Below the pieces are notes generated by a model, which worked only from the letters and a program-made list of their open reading frames with translations, had not been told where the DNA came from and did not search any database. From Rhizobium sp. AQ_MP (GTDB lineage: Bacteria > Pseudomonadota > Alphaproteobacteria > Rhizobiales > Rhizobiaceae), in contig NZ_JACJVI010000009.1 of assembly GCF_014237835.1 (NCBI RefSeq), forward strand, positions 142,883 through 206,882: a stretch of 64,000 nucleotides of DNA. The letters are read 5' to 3'. Shown here one piece after another: positions 44,525-53,563 of the stretch (positions within the stretch are counted from its first letter, which is position 1; each line of letters opens with the position of its first letter). The translations under genes were made by a program, and so were the position numbers.

Positions 44525-45853
44525 TCAGATGTTGTTCATCAGCACCTTGCGCAGCTTGTCGAAGAGTTCGTCGATCTGCTCGTGGGTGATGATCAGCGGC
44601 GGCGAGAGCGCGATGATGTCGCCCGTCGTGCGGATCAGCAGGCCGTCATTATAGGCGTTGAGGAAGGCATTGAAGGCGCGCTTCGTCGGTTCACCGTCGA
44701 TCGGCTTCAGCTCGATCGCGCCGATCAGGCCGAGATTGCGGATGTCGATGACATTCGGGCAATCCCGCAGCGAGTGCAGCTTCTCTTCCCAGTAGGGCGC
44801 GATCTCGGCCGCACGGGTCAGAAGGTTCTCGTCGCGATAGGTATCGAGGGTGCCCAGCGCCGCGGCGGACGCGATCGGGTTGCCGGAATAGGTGTAGCCA
44901 TGGAAGAACTCGATCATGTGCTCGGGTCCCTGCATGAAGGCATCGTGGATCTCGGCGGTGACGAAGACTGCGCCCATCGGGATCACGCCATTGGTCAGGC
45001 CCTTGGCGGTGACCATAATGTCCGGCTTCACGTCGAAATACTGCGCTGCAAACGGTGCGCCCAGGCGGCCGAAACCGGTGATGACTTCGTCGAAGATCAG
45101 AAGGATGCCATGCTTGGTGCAGATCTCGCGCAGGCGCTGCAGATAGCCCTTCGGCGGGATCAGGACACCCGTCGAACCGGAGACCGGCTCGACGATGACG
45201 GCGGCGATGGTCGAGGCGTCATGCAGGGTGACGATGCGCTCCAGCTCGTCTGCGAGATCGCCGCCATGCTCGGGCATACCCTTGGTAAAGGCATTCTTCG
45301 CCGGCTGGTGGGTGTGCGGCAGATGGTCGACGCCGGTCAGAAGCGTGCCGAACATCTTGCGGTTCGAGACGATGCCGCCGACCGAGATGCCGCCGAAGTT
45401 GACGCCGTGATAGCCGCGCTCGCGGCCTATCAGGCGGGTCCGGGAGCCTTGGCCCTTCACGCGCTGATAGGCAAGCGCCACCTTGAGCGCCGTCTCGACC
45501 GATTCCGAGCCGGAATTGGTGTAGAGCACATGCGCCATGTTGTCGGGGGCGAGGTCGATCAGGCGGTTTGCCAGTTCGAAGGCCTTCGGGTGGCCGAGCT
45601 GGAAGGCCGGTGCGTAGTCGAGTTCGCCGGCCTGCTCGCGGATCGCTTCGGTGATCTTCGGGCGGCAGTGGCCGGCGTTGACACACCAGAGGCCGGCCGT
45701 GCCGTCGAGCACCTGGCGGCCGTCATGGGTGGTGTAGTGCATGTCCTTGGCGCCGACGAAGAGGCGTGGCTCCTTCTTGTACTGGCGGTTCGCGGTGAAC
45801 GGCATCCAGAAGGCGCGCAGGTCGTTGGGCGTGGAATTGAGGCGGTTAGACAT
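44525..45853 (-). CDS. Class III omega-amino acid:pyruvate aminotransferase
   Basis: A 442-aa PLP-dependent aminotransferase of class III, close to beta-alanine/omega-amino acid:pyruvate transaminases. Visible are GLWCVNAGHCRPKI (about 54), NSGSESVETALK (about 113), the PLP aspartate in IFDEVITGFGR (about 256) and the Schiff-base lysine in VTAKGLTNG (about 285). The ATG at 45853 has GGAGAAC upstream, better than the in-frame ATG at 45865. It would link beta-alanine or omega-amino acids from pyrimidine or polyamine breakdown to pyruvate. Monocistronic, with its own terminator. Confidence 0.9.
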   Translation of the reverse strand: MSNRLNSTPNDLRAFWMPFTANRQYKKEPRLFVGAKDMHYTTHDGRQVLDGTAGLWCVNAGHCRPKITEAIREQAGELDYAPAFQLGHPKAFELANRLIDLAPDNMAHVLYTNSGSESVETALKVALAYQRVKGQGSRTRLIGRERGYHGVNFGGISVGGIVSNRKMFGTLLTGVDHLPHTHQPAKNAFTKGMPEHGGDLADELERIVTLHDASTIAAVIVEPVSGSTGVLIPPKGYLQRLREICTKHGILLIFDEVITGFGRLGAPFAAQYFDVKPDIMVTAKGLTNGVIPMGAVFVTAEIHDAFMQGPEHMIEFFHGYTYSGNPIASAAALGTLDTYRDENLLTRAAEIAPYWEEKLHSLRDCPNVIDIRNLGLIGAIELKPIDGEPTKRAFNAFLNAYNDGLLIRTTGDIIALSPPLIITHEQIDELFDKLRKVLMNNI

Positions 45854-45983
45854 CGTGTTCTCCATGGCCCTTTGGTCGCGGGCGGCCACTTTCCCTGATA
45901 TCGGCTGCAAAGGCCGAAACCCGTTGATTGCGCCGTCACGTTAGCAGGGCGCGAAGCCCGGTCAAGCCACCCCCGGGGTGGCA

Positions 45984-46172
45984 TCAACAAAGGTCATGGG
46001 TCGCTGAATTCGGTTGATGGGAAAGCCCTGCCGGCGATCGGGCAAAGACGACCCGACGGTCGACCTTGCAGGGCCGAGCCAGAAAATGAAGAGCCCCGGA
46101 GGCTCTGGGCATCCGGGGCTCTTCGAAATAGTCACACACAAGGCCGCCCACTCGCGACCGCGAGCGGTTCAT
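45984..46172 (-). other. Possible leader ORF or small RNA region upstream of the aminotransferase gene
   Basis: A 62-codon frame has GGGAG seven bases before its ATG at 46172 and overlaps a perfect 13-bp hairpin. It lies in the 366-base gap between the NolR-like gene and the aminotransferase gene, all on one strand. The coding potential is doubtful (many Arg/Ser/Pro); the arrangement could equally be a regulatory RNA or attenuator. Nothing else is apparent in the gap. Confidence 0.3.
46088..46124 (-). terminator. Perfect 13-bp hairpin, probable terminator
   Basis: GAAGAGCCCCGGA pairs perfectly with TCCGGGGCTCTTC across an 11-base loop. On the minus strand it is followed by ATTTTCT, so it probably ends the transcript that starts with the HugZ-like and NolR-like genes. 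Confidence 0.7.
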
Positions 46173-46219
46173 CGATCAACTCCCACCCCCTGATCAACGC
46201 GCCCTTGGGAGCGCTGTCA

Positions 46220-46537
46220 TCAGGCGGCGTTCTTGCTGGCGGCCGGCGTGCAGTAAATGCTTTCGAGCGTCGAGAGGATCTTGATCACCGACTCCGATGT
46301 CGATGAGTAGTAGATCGTCTGTGCGTCACGGCGGGTCTTCACGAGCTTCTGTGCGCGAAGCTTGGAGAGGTGCTGCGACAGAGCCGACTGGCTCAAGCCA
46401 ACCTGGGTCGCCAGAACACCGACGGGAACCTCACCCTCAACAAGGCTGCAGAGGATCATCAGTCGCTTCGGGTTTGCCATGGCGGACAGCAAACCAGCTG
46501 CAACAGTCGATTGTTCGGACAATGCTTTCGTTTTCAT
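46220..46537 (-). CDS. ArsR/SmtB-family regulator, NolR-like
   Basis: A 105-aa winged helix-turn-helix protein. The stretches LLSAMANPKRLMIL, VGLSQSALSQHLSKLRAQ and TRRDAQTIYYSS match NolR, the rhizobial repressor of nod and core genes, nearly word for word. Length and C-terminus (IYCTPAASKNAA) differ from S. meliloti NolR, so it could be a paralogue; no symbol is given for that reason. No metal-binding CxC motif is seen. Two matches to the NolR operator consensus lie within about 155 bases upstream, which suggests autoregulation. Confidence 0.88.
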   Translation of the reverse strand: MKTKALSEQSTVAAGLLSAMANPKRLMILCSLVEGEVPVGVLATQVGLSQSALSQHLSKLRAQKLVKTRRDAQTIYYSSTSESVIKILSTLESIYCTPAASKNAA

Positions 46538-46637
46538 CTCAGTTCAACTTTCCTTGGTCGAGTGCCCAATGGGGGAGCGGCAGTCGTTGAAAAAATCATC
46601 ACTTAACTTGTCCGCAAACTTTACCAGCATCATCAAA

Positions 46638-46653
46638 ATTGTATATGCCTAAA
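46638..46653 (-). promoter_or_regulatory. Candidate NolR box 1
   Basis: TTTAG-N9-AT on the minus strand matches the NolR consensus (A/T)TTAG-N9-A(T/A). It lies about 100 bases upstream of the NolR-like start codon in AT-rich intergenic DNA. Confidence 0.5.
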
Positions 46654-46654
46654 T

Positions 46655-47416
46655 TTAAGGTACTGCGTATACTGATTTAGGTAACTCTAATAGCAGTTGC
46701 TTGTAATTTGTGATCGGCGTCACAAATTCGTGCCTGATCAGCAGGTCTTTGAAATTTATATCAAATCCGTGTGCGTCGAGAGACGATATGCGCCAGTCCC
46801 CCTCCTGGGAGGCATAGAGTTCCACCGCAATGTGCCCTGCGAGATCCGGGTGCATCCTCCCCAATTCTCGCAATAGCCCTTCTTCGTCGCCGTATAAATC
46901 ATCGTTGATTTTCGGGATGAGGAAATCGGCGCTGCTCAAATGATAGGCACGACCGAAGCCGCCATTCAGGCTGGCCCGTTCCGGTTTCAACCGGAAGAAA
47001 CGGAAGTCCGGAAAATCGATGTAAAGCTGCGATTTGGGATGCCGCGCCAAAAAGCGGGTTCGGAGCCGCTGATGGATGTCACTGTCGCGCTCGACTGTTT
47101 CTGCGATGCATTGCAGCGTCAGACGCGGATGGGCGAGGGGATCGCCCTTGCCCGGTTCTCCGGTCAGCAGAGAGGCGCGCGGGTCGGCGAGCAGGGCCGT
47201 CGTATGGGCCGAGAGGTTCGAAACGAGGATCACCGCGGCACCGTCGCTGTCCATCCCGAGTAGCACGCGGCTGACAAAGGGGAAGCCGGTTTGCGGGTCG
47301 ATCACGCCGATGGCTGCGAAACGGGCGCCGCGTAACAGAATGCGCGCCTGGCGGCGCGCATCCTCGTCCGTCTCACGAATCACCTGGGGTTTGTCAGTCA
47401 CAGCCGTCTCCCGCAT
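46655..47416 (-). CDS. HugZ-family (PPOX-fold) heme-handling protein
   Basis: A 253-aa protein with an N-terminal split-barrel PPOX domain (ARILLRGARFAAIGVID, PFVSRVLLGMD, about residues 24-55) and a C-terminal helical DUF2470-like domain (about 165-250; DLAGHIAVELY, DAHGFDI). HugZ members bind heme and some degrade it for iron. The heme-ligand His would be in the C-terminal part; I cannot fix it by eye. It lies 117 bases upstream of the NolR-like gene on the same strand. Confidence 0.8.
   Translation of the reverse strand: MRETAVTDKPQVIRETDEDARRQARILLRGARFAAIGVIDPQTGFPFVSRVLLGMDSDGAAVILVSNLSAHTTALLADPRASLLTGEPGKGDPLAHPRLTLQCIAETVERDSDIHQRLRTRFLARHPKSQLYIDFPDFRFFRLKPERASLNGGFGRAYHLSSADFLIPKINDDLYGDEEGLLRELGRMHPDLAGHIAVELYASQEGDWRISSLDAHGFDINFKDLLIRHEFVTPITNYKQLLLELPKSVYAVP
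46676..46691 (+). promoter_or_regulatory. Candidate NolR box 2
   Basis: TTTAG-N9-AT on the plus strand, inside the last codons of the HugZ-like gene, 38 bases from box 1 and in opposite orientation. The motif is short, so chance cannot be excluded. Confidence 0.4.
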
Positions 47417-47445
47417 CGATCATCTGGCGATGCGGGGCAGGCTTT

Positions 47446-48489
47446 TCACGCCTTGCGGCGGTGCCTGGTCAAGCCGCTCACCACATCCTGGGCGCCGATG
47501 GTGCCGATGACGGCGCCGTTGTCAACGACCCCGATCGTGCCTGGCTGACGTGACAGGGCGTCGAGGATATCGACCAGCGGTGTTCCCGGTGCTGCGGTGC
47601 CGGTCACCTGGCCTTGCTGGCCGGTCACGCCGGCCTGCATGATGTCGGATGCGACAAGCATGTTGATCGGGTTCATGTTCTGCACGAAATCCGCAACATA
47701 CTGGTTGGTCGGGTTCTGGACGATCTCCTGCGGCGTACCGCACTGGATGATCCGGCCTCCCTCCATGATTGCGATTCGGTTGCCGATGCGGAAGGCTTCA
47801 TCAAGGTCATGACTGACGAAGAGGATGGTCTTCTTCAGTCGCGCCTGGAATTCCAGAAGTTCGTCCTGAAGCCGGGTGCGGATCAGGGGGTCAAGGGCCG
47901 AGAAGGGCTCGTCCATCAGCAGGATCGGCGCACCGGTTGCAAAGGCACGCGCAAGGCCCACACGCTGCTGCATGCCGCCGGAGAGCTCGTTGACCTTGCG
48001 GTCTGCCCATTTCGACAGGTTCACCAGCTCGAGCTGGGCCGCGACCGTCCGCTTGCGCTCGGCCTCCGGGACGCCGGCCAGTTCGAGACCGAAGCCGACA
48101 TTTTCCGCCACCGTGCGCCAGGGCAGGAGACCAAACTGCTGGAAGACCATGGAGACGGTGTGCATGCGCAGGTCGCGCAGCACCTGGGCGGAGGACTTGT
48201 AGGGATCGACATAGCCGGTCTTGGTGCGAACGCTGACCTTTCCGCGCACCACCGGAGCCAGCGCATTCACCGCGCGCAGAAGCGTCGACTTGCCCGAGCC
48301 GGAGAGGCCCATGAGGACGAGGATTTCGCCTTCCTTGACCGCCAGCGAGGCACCAGCGACCCCGAGCACCAGGCCTGTTGCCGCACCGATCTCGTCGCGG
48401 GTCTTGCCCTGATCCACGAGATTGAGGGCGCGTTGCGGGTCATCGCCGAAGACGATGTCGACATTGTCGAAAATGACTGCGTCGGTCAT
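47446..48489 (-). CDS. choV: Choline ABC transporter ATP-binding protein
   Basis: A 347-aa ATPase of the osmoprotectant/choline (ProV-like) class. Walker A is GLSGSGKST (about 61), the signature LSGGMQQRV (about 168), Walker B LLMDEPFSALD (about 187), and a C-terminal CBS-type region after residue 275. The ATG at 48489 overlaps the choW stop by 4 bases; the upstream extension reads antisense-like over choW. It energises choline uptake with ChoW and ChoX. Confidence 0.93.
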   Translation of the reverse strand: MTDAVIFDNVDIVFGDDPQRALNLVDQGKTRDEIGAATGLVLGVAGASLAVKEGEILVLMGLSGSGKSTLLRAVNALAPVVRGKVSVRTKTGYVDPYKSSAQVLRDLRMHTVSMVFQQFGLLPWRTVAENVGFGLELAGVPEAERKRTVAAQLELVNLSKWADRKVNELSGGMQQRVGLARAFATGAPILLMDEPFSALDPLIRTRLQDELLEFQARLKKTILFVSHDLDEAFRIGNRIAIMEGGRIIQCGTPQEIVQNPTNQYVADFVQNMNPINMLVASDIMQAGVTGQQGQVTGTAAPGTPLVDILDALSRQPGTIGVVDNGAVIGTIGAQDVVSGLTRHRRKA

Positions 48490-49355
48490 GACTCTTCTCC
48501 GGGGATGCGGAAGATGCGGTCGAGAATGATCGCCAGGATGACGATGCACAGGCCTGCCTCGAAACCGCGGGCAATGTTGACGGTGTTGAGGGCGCGCACC
48601 ACCGGCACGCCAAGGCCGCTTGCTCCAACAAGCGCGGCGATGACCACCATCGACAGCGAGAGCATGATGGTCTGGGTCAGGCCGGCCATGATCTGCGGTG
48701 TGGCGAAGGGCAGTTCGACTTTGCGAAGCACCTGCATCGGCGTCGCGCCGAAGGCGACGGCGGCTTCCACAAGCGACGGTGGCGTCGAGATGATGCCAAG
48801 GCGTGTCAGGCGGATCGGCGCCGCGATAGCGAAGATCACGGTTGCGATCAGGCCAGGCACCATGCCGAGGCCGAAAAGGATGAGCGCCGGAATCAGGTAG
48901 ACGAAGGTCGGGATCGTCTGCATCAGGTCGAGGACAGGTCGCACGGCGGAATAGAGCCAAGGGCGTCGCGCACAGGCGATGCCGATCGGTACGCCGATCA
49001 CCATGCAGACCCCGGTTGCGGCTAGCACGAGCGCCAGCGTCTCCATCGTCTCCTTCCAGTATCCCTGGTTATAGATGAGGAGGAGGCCGAAGAAGGTGAA
49101 GGCGGCGACGCCAAGCGAGCGGCGCATCAGCCAGGCAAGCACCGAAAACAGCGCGATCATCGCGAGCGGATAAAAGTCTTCAAGCGCAGTTCCATCCAGG
49201 AAGGGGCCCTGCAATACGAAAAGCATGGCGTTGATGGAGGCACTGAGAATGGTCGCGATGAAATCGAATAGAAAATCGACGTTATCCGTCAGCCAGTCGA
49301 CGAAACTCTTCGACAGAGGCCCGATCGGCAGTTTGTAGTCGGTCAGGAAATCCAT
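48486..49355 (-). CDS. choW: Choline ABC transporter permease
   Basis: A 289-aa inner-membrane permease with about six to seven hydrophobic segments and the BPD_transp_1 EAA-like loop EAAVAFGATPMQVLRKVELPFATP (about residues 190-213). It belongs to the ProW/OpuAB class. Gene order choX-choW-choV, as in S. meliloti, supports choline as the substrate. It overlaps choV and follows choX after 93 bases that contain a hairpin. Confidence 0.93.
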   Translation of the reverse strand: MDFLTDYKLPIGPLSKSFVDWLTDNVDFLFDFIATILSASINAMLFVLQGPFLDGTALEDFYPLAMIALFSVLAWLMRRSLGVAAFTFFGLLLIYNQGYWKETMETLALVLAATGVCMVIGVPIGIACARRPWLYSAVRPVLDLMQTIPTFVYLIPALILFGLGMVPGLIATVIFAIAAPIRLTRLGIISTPPSLVEAAVAFGATPMQVLRKVELPFATPQIMAGLTQTIMLSLSMVVIAALVGASGLGVPVVRALNTVNIARGFEAGLCIVILAIILDRIFRIPGEES

Positions 49356-49392
49356 GTTCGTCCCCGGTTAGCCACAGGTGCAGGGCCTGGGA

Positions 49393-49428
49393 GACCGCGC
49401 GGCCAGATCCCCCTCCGGTCGCGCGGTT
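49393..49428. promoter_or_regulatory. Hairpin between choX and choW
   Basis: GACCGCGCGGCC pairs with GGTCGCGCGGTT, with G-U pairs, across a 12-base loop. No T-run follows in the minus direction. A stable hairpin here may protect the choX message and lower choW/choV expression, a common arrangement for binding-protein genes. Confidence 0.55.
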
Positions 49429-49448
49429 CCAGCATCATTGGACAGGGC

Positions 49449-50405
49449 TCAGAGGCCGAGCGCCGTCTTTACGGCAGCCAGACCGTCACCACCATCCTTG
49501 GTGGTCACGCCGGCGAGCCAGGGTTCGACGGCAGTCGGGTTGGCCTTCAGCCATTCGGAGGCCGCTGCCTCGGCATCCTGACCGTCGTTCAGGATCTTGC
49601 CCATGATCTCGTTTTCCATCTGGAGCGAGAACTTGAGGTTGGTGACGAACTTGCCGACATTCGGGCACTCGGTGGTGTAGCCGGCGCGGGTGTTGGTGTA
49701 GATCGTCGCGCCGCCGAAATTCGGGCCGAAGACCTCATCGCCGCCCGACAGATAGGTCAGCTTGAAGTTGGCGTTCATCGGATGCGGCTCCCAGCCGAGG
49801 AAGACGACTGGCGCGCCATCCTTTTCGGCGCGGGCCACCTGGGCCAGCATGCCCTGTTCGGACGATTCGACGACTTCGAAGTCGCCGAGCTCGAACTTGT
49901 TGCCGTCGATCATGTCGAGGATCAGGCGGTTGCCGTCATTGCCCGGCTCGATGCCGTAGATCTTGCCTTCCAGCGCATCCTTGTGCTTGGCGATGTCGGC
50001 GAAATCCTTGATGCCGAGTTCGGCTCCCTTGGCGTTGGTGGCAAGCGTGTACTTCGCGCCCTCGAGATTCGGTCCGAAGATCTCGACCGACTTGTCTTCG
50101 CGATAGGGCGCGATGTCGGCTTCCATTGTCGGCATCCAGTTGCCGAGGAAGACGTCGATGTCCTTGTTCTTCAGCGAGGAATAGGTGACCGGTACGGAGA
50201 GCACCGTCGTGGTCGGCTCGTAGCCGAGGGCCTTGAGGATGACGGAGGCCGTGGCTGTTGTTGCGGTGATGTCCGTCCAGCCAACATCCGAGAAGCGGAC
50301 CGTCGAGCAGCTCTCGGCCTCCTGGGCCAGGGCCGGCATCGCGCTCAGCGCGATCAGAGATACGGCGGCCACGAGTGTGCGGCGACAAGAATGGAAATAC
50401 GTCAT
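49449..50405 (-). CDS. choX: Choline ABC transporter substrate-binding protein
   Basis: A 318-aa periplasmic binding protein. The signal peptide ends at AMPALAQ (about residue 27). It shows the OpuAC/ChoX features DVGWTDITATTATASVIL (about 41-58) and DVFLGNWMPTM (about 83-93), with aromatic residues for the quaternary amine. The ATG at 50405 gives the signal sequence; the longer frame does not. It is first in choXWV. It binds choline in rhizobia, which use it as carbon, nitrogen and osmoprotectant source. Confidence 0.93.
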   Translation of the reverse strand: MTYFHSCRRTLVAAVSLIALSAMPALAQEAESCSTVRFSDVGWTDITATTATASVILKALGYEPTTTVLSVPVTYSSLKNKDIDVFLGNWMPTMEADIAPYREDKSVEIFGPNLEGAKYTLATNAKGAELGIKDFADIAKHKDALEGKIYGIEPGNDGNRLILDMIDGNKFELGDFEVVESSEQGMLAQVARAEKDGAPVVFLGWEPHPMNANFKLTYLSGGDEVFGPNFGGATIYTNTRAGYTTECPNVGKFVTNLKFSLQMENEIMGKILNDGQDAEAAASEWLKANPTAVEPWLAGVTTKDGGDGLAAVKTALGL

Positions 50406-50661
50406 TAGCAGGCTCCCGGTTTTTATTGATGTTCCCAACTCAACATTCAATACGAAAGAATTGCAAGGATGCCCGTGCGTTTGCGCCGCAGCGGCGCCTC
50501 TGTTTGCGACTCGAACGGCCTTGGACACAGGGCTTGCGGCTTCGCCATGAAAATTCGCCGGATTTTGATGGGCGTCAATGTAAACGATTGCGCGCCGTGC
50601 GAATTGGTGCTGCCATACGCGTGCGACGCGTCGGCGCCGTTCTATGGATCAGGGAGTTTCC

Positions 50662-51048
50662 ATGAAACCGACTACTCTGCTTTTTGCACTTGCGGCTTTT
50701 GCCGCACCGCTTTCCGCATCCGCTGCCGGCGATCCCGTCGCTGGGGCGAAGGCCTTCAAGGTCTGTTCGGCCTGTCACATCGCCACCGAGGCCAAGAACA
50801 AGGTCGGTCCGACGCTGCAGGGCGTTGTCGGTCGTCCGGTCGCATCGGTTGCCGATTACAAGTATTCCAAGGCCATGACCGATTTCGGCCAGGGCAAGAC
50901 CTGGGACGAGGCGCTGCTCTCTGAGTACCTGAAGTCGCCGAAGACGGTGGTCAAGGGCACCAAGATGGCCTTTGCCGGCGTGAAAAAGGATGATGATCTC
51001 GCCAACATCATCGCCTATCTCAAGGACCCTGCTGCCGGCGGGCAGTGA
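50662..51048 (+). CDS. Periplasmic class I cytochrome c
   Basis: A 128-aa monoheme cytochrome c. The signal peptide ends near SASA (residue 21); the heme site is CSACH (about 35) and the sixth ligand Met is in VKGTKMAFAG (about 101). Overall it resembles cytochrome c2/c552 types with the GPTLQGVVGR loop. It would carry electrons in the periplasm, possibly for oxidases. It lies 203 bases upstream of the uncharacterised coiled-coil gene, so co-transcription is unproven. Confidence 0.9.
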   Translation: MKPTTLLFALAAFAAPLSASAAGDPVAGAKAFKVCSACHIATEAKNKVGPTLQGVVGRPVASVADYKYSKAMTDFGQGKTWDEALLSEYLKSPKTVVKGTKMAFAGVKKDDDLANIIAYLKDPAAGGQ

Positions 51049-51251
51049 TTGCCAAACCCGTCCTTGATGCGGCAGCCGTCTCACGGCTGTCACATTTCTC
51101 TGATGATGCCTCTTGTGCGGCGCTGGCGACCCTGCATATCGGAAGGGCTTCTGGGCCTTCTGCGATGCATTACTTTCCCGAGCCGGGAATCGCGCTATGG
51201 TGGCACGAGCCGAGACCGGCCTGCTGCCGGAGAATGGGACAGGGAGACACC

Positions 51252-52340
51252 ATGGCGAGTTTGCAATCCTTCGACAGCGAAATCGAGAAGACCCGCAAGA
51301 TCGTGTCCGAGATGCGCGGCAAGATCGAGCAGTCCGGAGCCGTTCTGGATACGCTCGCCAAAAGCGACAACGCGCTGACCGGCCAGAATTTCGACATCGA
51401 AAATGCGCGAATGGAGGACGTGCTCAACCAGCAGAAGGTGATGGAAGCAAACATCGCCGACCTGATCATCGGGCTCGAAGACGCGACCAATGTGTTCGGC
51501 GCCGAGTTCGAGAGCATGAAGAGCTTCTCCGGCATGGAAAAGTTCATCGGCATCTTCTCCAAGCAGAAGGCACAGCGCATGCGCACCGAGCGCGTGCGCA
51601 ACATGTCGCTTGCCGGCAACCTTCAGGAACTGCTTGCCAAGTCCGACAGCATTGTCGGCATCCTCAAGGAGCAGAAGACGGTTCTCGAAGAGCGCTACAA
51701 GACATCCGAGGCAAGCCTCGTCCAGGTGATCGAGCGGCGCAAGCAGACGATCGCCAACCTCGAAGAGACGCAGAAGAAGATCGAAACGCTCAATCCCGCG
51801 CTCCTCGACATCGAGAACAAGATCGCAGCCTCGACGGATACGTCTGACCGGACAGCGCTTGAAGCCGAGCGTTCGAAGCTTGCGACCGACTACAACCAGG
51901 CGCAGGCCCGCGAACAGGAACTGCTCGCCGAGAGCCAGACGCTCGAGCGCTACACCTCCATGTTCCAGACCTTCGTGGACAGCCTCAACAACCAGATCGC
52001 GGCGCAGAACACGCTGATCAACAAGCTGACCATCGATACCGAACAGCGCATCGTGCTTTACAAGGCGCTCGAGGATTCGCTGAAGACCGCGGCCCAGCAG
52101 GAGGTTGCGCATCGGATCAATACGCTCGGTAGCCAGGTGGATACGGCGGCGGAAGAGACGATGGCCGGCATTGGTGCCGCTGCCCAGCGGCATATCGGCG
52201 ATCTGCTCGAACTGCATGAGAAGAACATGCTGTCGACGCAGGACATCCAGCGGCGCAAGAAGCTTGCAGACGAGGCTTTCGCCCGGCGTTTCCAGGCAGT
52301 TCTCGACAAGCACAATGCCGCCAATTACGTGAAGCCCTGA
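51252..52340 (+). CDS. Uncharacterised coiled-coil protein, TelA-like
   Basis: A 362-aa protein that is almost entirely helical and predicted coiled coil (about residues 100-340), with no signal peptide or membrane helix. The layout of long heptad-rich helices with MEKFIGIFSKQKAQRM near residue 95 and repeated Gln/Ala at the C-terminus recalls TelA/toxic-anion-resistance and Vps/PspA-like scaffolds; this resemblance is by eye only. The ATG at 51252 has AGGGAGAC upstream. It is the first gene of a five-gene plus-strand set that includes an AAA ATPase. Confidence 0.75.
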   Translation: MASLQSFDSEIEKTRKIVSEMRGKIEQSGAVLDTLAKSDNALTGQNFDIENARMEDVLNQQKVMEANIADLIIGLEDATNVFGAEFESMKSFSGMEKFIGIFSKQKAQRMRTERVRNMSLAGNLQELLAKSDSIVGILKEQKTVLEERYKTSEASLVQVIERRKQTIANLEETQKKIETLNPALLDIENKIAASTDTSDRTALEAERSKLATDYNQAQAREQELLAESQTLERYTSMFQTFVDSLNNQIAAQNTLINKLTIDTEQRIVLYKALEDSLKTAAQQEVAHRINTLGSQVDTAAEETMAGIGAAAQRHIGDLLELHEKNMLSTQDIQRRKKLADEAFARRFQAVLDKHNAANYVKP

Positions 52341-52409
52341 TCATCCGGGATGATTTGATGCGACCGCGTCCCGCGTGAGCGGTGCGCGGTCGACTTGACG
52401 GGGAGGCGC

Positions 52410-53561
52410 ATGAACGTCGTCGATCGCAACAGCGCGGTGCTGCAGTATTTCGCCACCATGGGGGCGTCTCTATCGGGGCTTGAACAGTTCTTCGGGCAGA
52501 GCGATCGTCGCTTTGGCGAGAAGGGCCCGTCGACCCTTCACATGCTGCCCTATCTCGACCGGCTGCGGAATTCCTTCACCTCCTGGCAGAACAGGATCGG
52601 CTTTTCCGGCCAGTTGAAGATCGCCCGGGCGGAAAGCGGCTTTCCGATCTTCCAGAACGTGCTGGAGCTGGAGAATGACAGGGCCGGTGCCGACGCCCGA
52701 CTGTCGACCATCCCGGCCGTCACCAAGCTCAGGGAGGAGATGGTCGACTTCATCCTGCGGCAGAAGGCGTTTCCGGCAGCCTTGCAGCAGCAGATCGCCG
52801 AGCGGCTCTATCTCGAACAGGTGCGCGCCGGCGAAATCTTCTCGCCCTTTGTGCTTCCGACCACCGTTGCCGTGAGCGTCAATCCTCAGTCGAATCGGCC
52901 CTCCTATCTCGTCAGCTGGGCGGCCTTCGACGGGGTCAGCACGCTGCCGATGATCTATCTGGCGACGATCGAGGATTCTTCTGAGAACGTCACGAAGATC
53001 CTCGTGACCGAGGATGGGAAGCTCAATGAAGAGGTCGAGATCCCGCTTCCGGTCGGCGGTCTGCTCAATCCGGAGCTTGCCCGGAGTTTTGACGATTTCT
53101 GCGCCAAGAATTCCGCCTTTTCGCTGACGCCGGCAACGATCGCGACCAATATGGACCGCGATTTCCCGACACTGCATCCGAAGTCGGTGCGGCGCGTCGT
53201 ACTCGGGCCACTCTATTCGACGGGCCTGACCGAGAATTCCAGCCGAGTCACCGAGATCCTCGACCGGGTGCGCAAGCCGGAGAATGCTTGGGTGATGACC
53301 TGGACGGTGCAGGAGGTGTTTTCCAAACGCGAGCAGCCGGCGGTGAAGGGCTTCTTCTCGTCCACCCCGGCGACGCAGGAATTCCACATCGAGACCCATG
53401 ATCTGGAAGCCGCGCGCATGGGTGTCTCGGCTTACGAGAAGCACGCGCTCGTGCCGCATGATGCCTATCAGGCGCTTTATGCGGAAAACGAGGTCAAGGC
53501 GATCTTCGGCAATTTCAAGGTGCATGTGATTTCAGGAAACCAGATTGTGAGCGAGGTCTGA
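52410..53561 (+). CDS. Uncharacterised 383-aa protein of the AAA ATPase cluster
   Basis: Starts at 52410 with GGGGAGG seven bases upstream. A mixed alpha/beta soluble protein: a helical N-terminal half (about residues 1-140) and a beta-rich C-terminal half with no recognised catalytic motif. I do not recognise the family. It lies 69 bases after the coiled-coil gene and 2 bases before the ATPase gene, so it is very probably a partner or adaptor of the ATPase. Confidence 0.75.
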   Translation: MNVVDRNSAVLQYFATMGASLSGLEQFFGQSDRRFGEKGPSTLHMLPYLDRLRNSFTSWQNRIGFSGQLKIARAESGFPIFQNVLELENDRAGADARLSTIPAVTKLREEMVDFILRQKAFPAALQQQIAERLYLEQVRAGEIFSPFVLPTTVAVSVNPQSNRPSYLVSWAAFDGVSTLPMIYLATIEDSSENVTKILVTEDGKLNEEVEIPLPVGGLLNPELARSFDDFCAKNSAFSLTPATIATNMDRDFPTLHPKSVRRVVLGPLYSTGLTENSSRVTEILDRVRKPENAWVMTWTVQEVFSKREQPAVKGFFSSTPATQEFHIETHDLEAARMGVSAYEKHALVPHDAYQALYAENEVKAIFGNFKVHVISGNQIVSEV

Positions 53562-53563
53562 TT

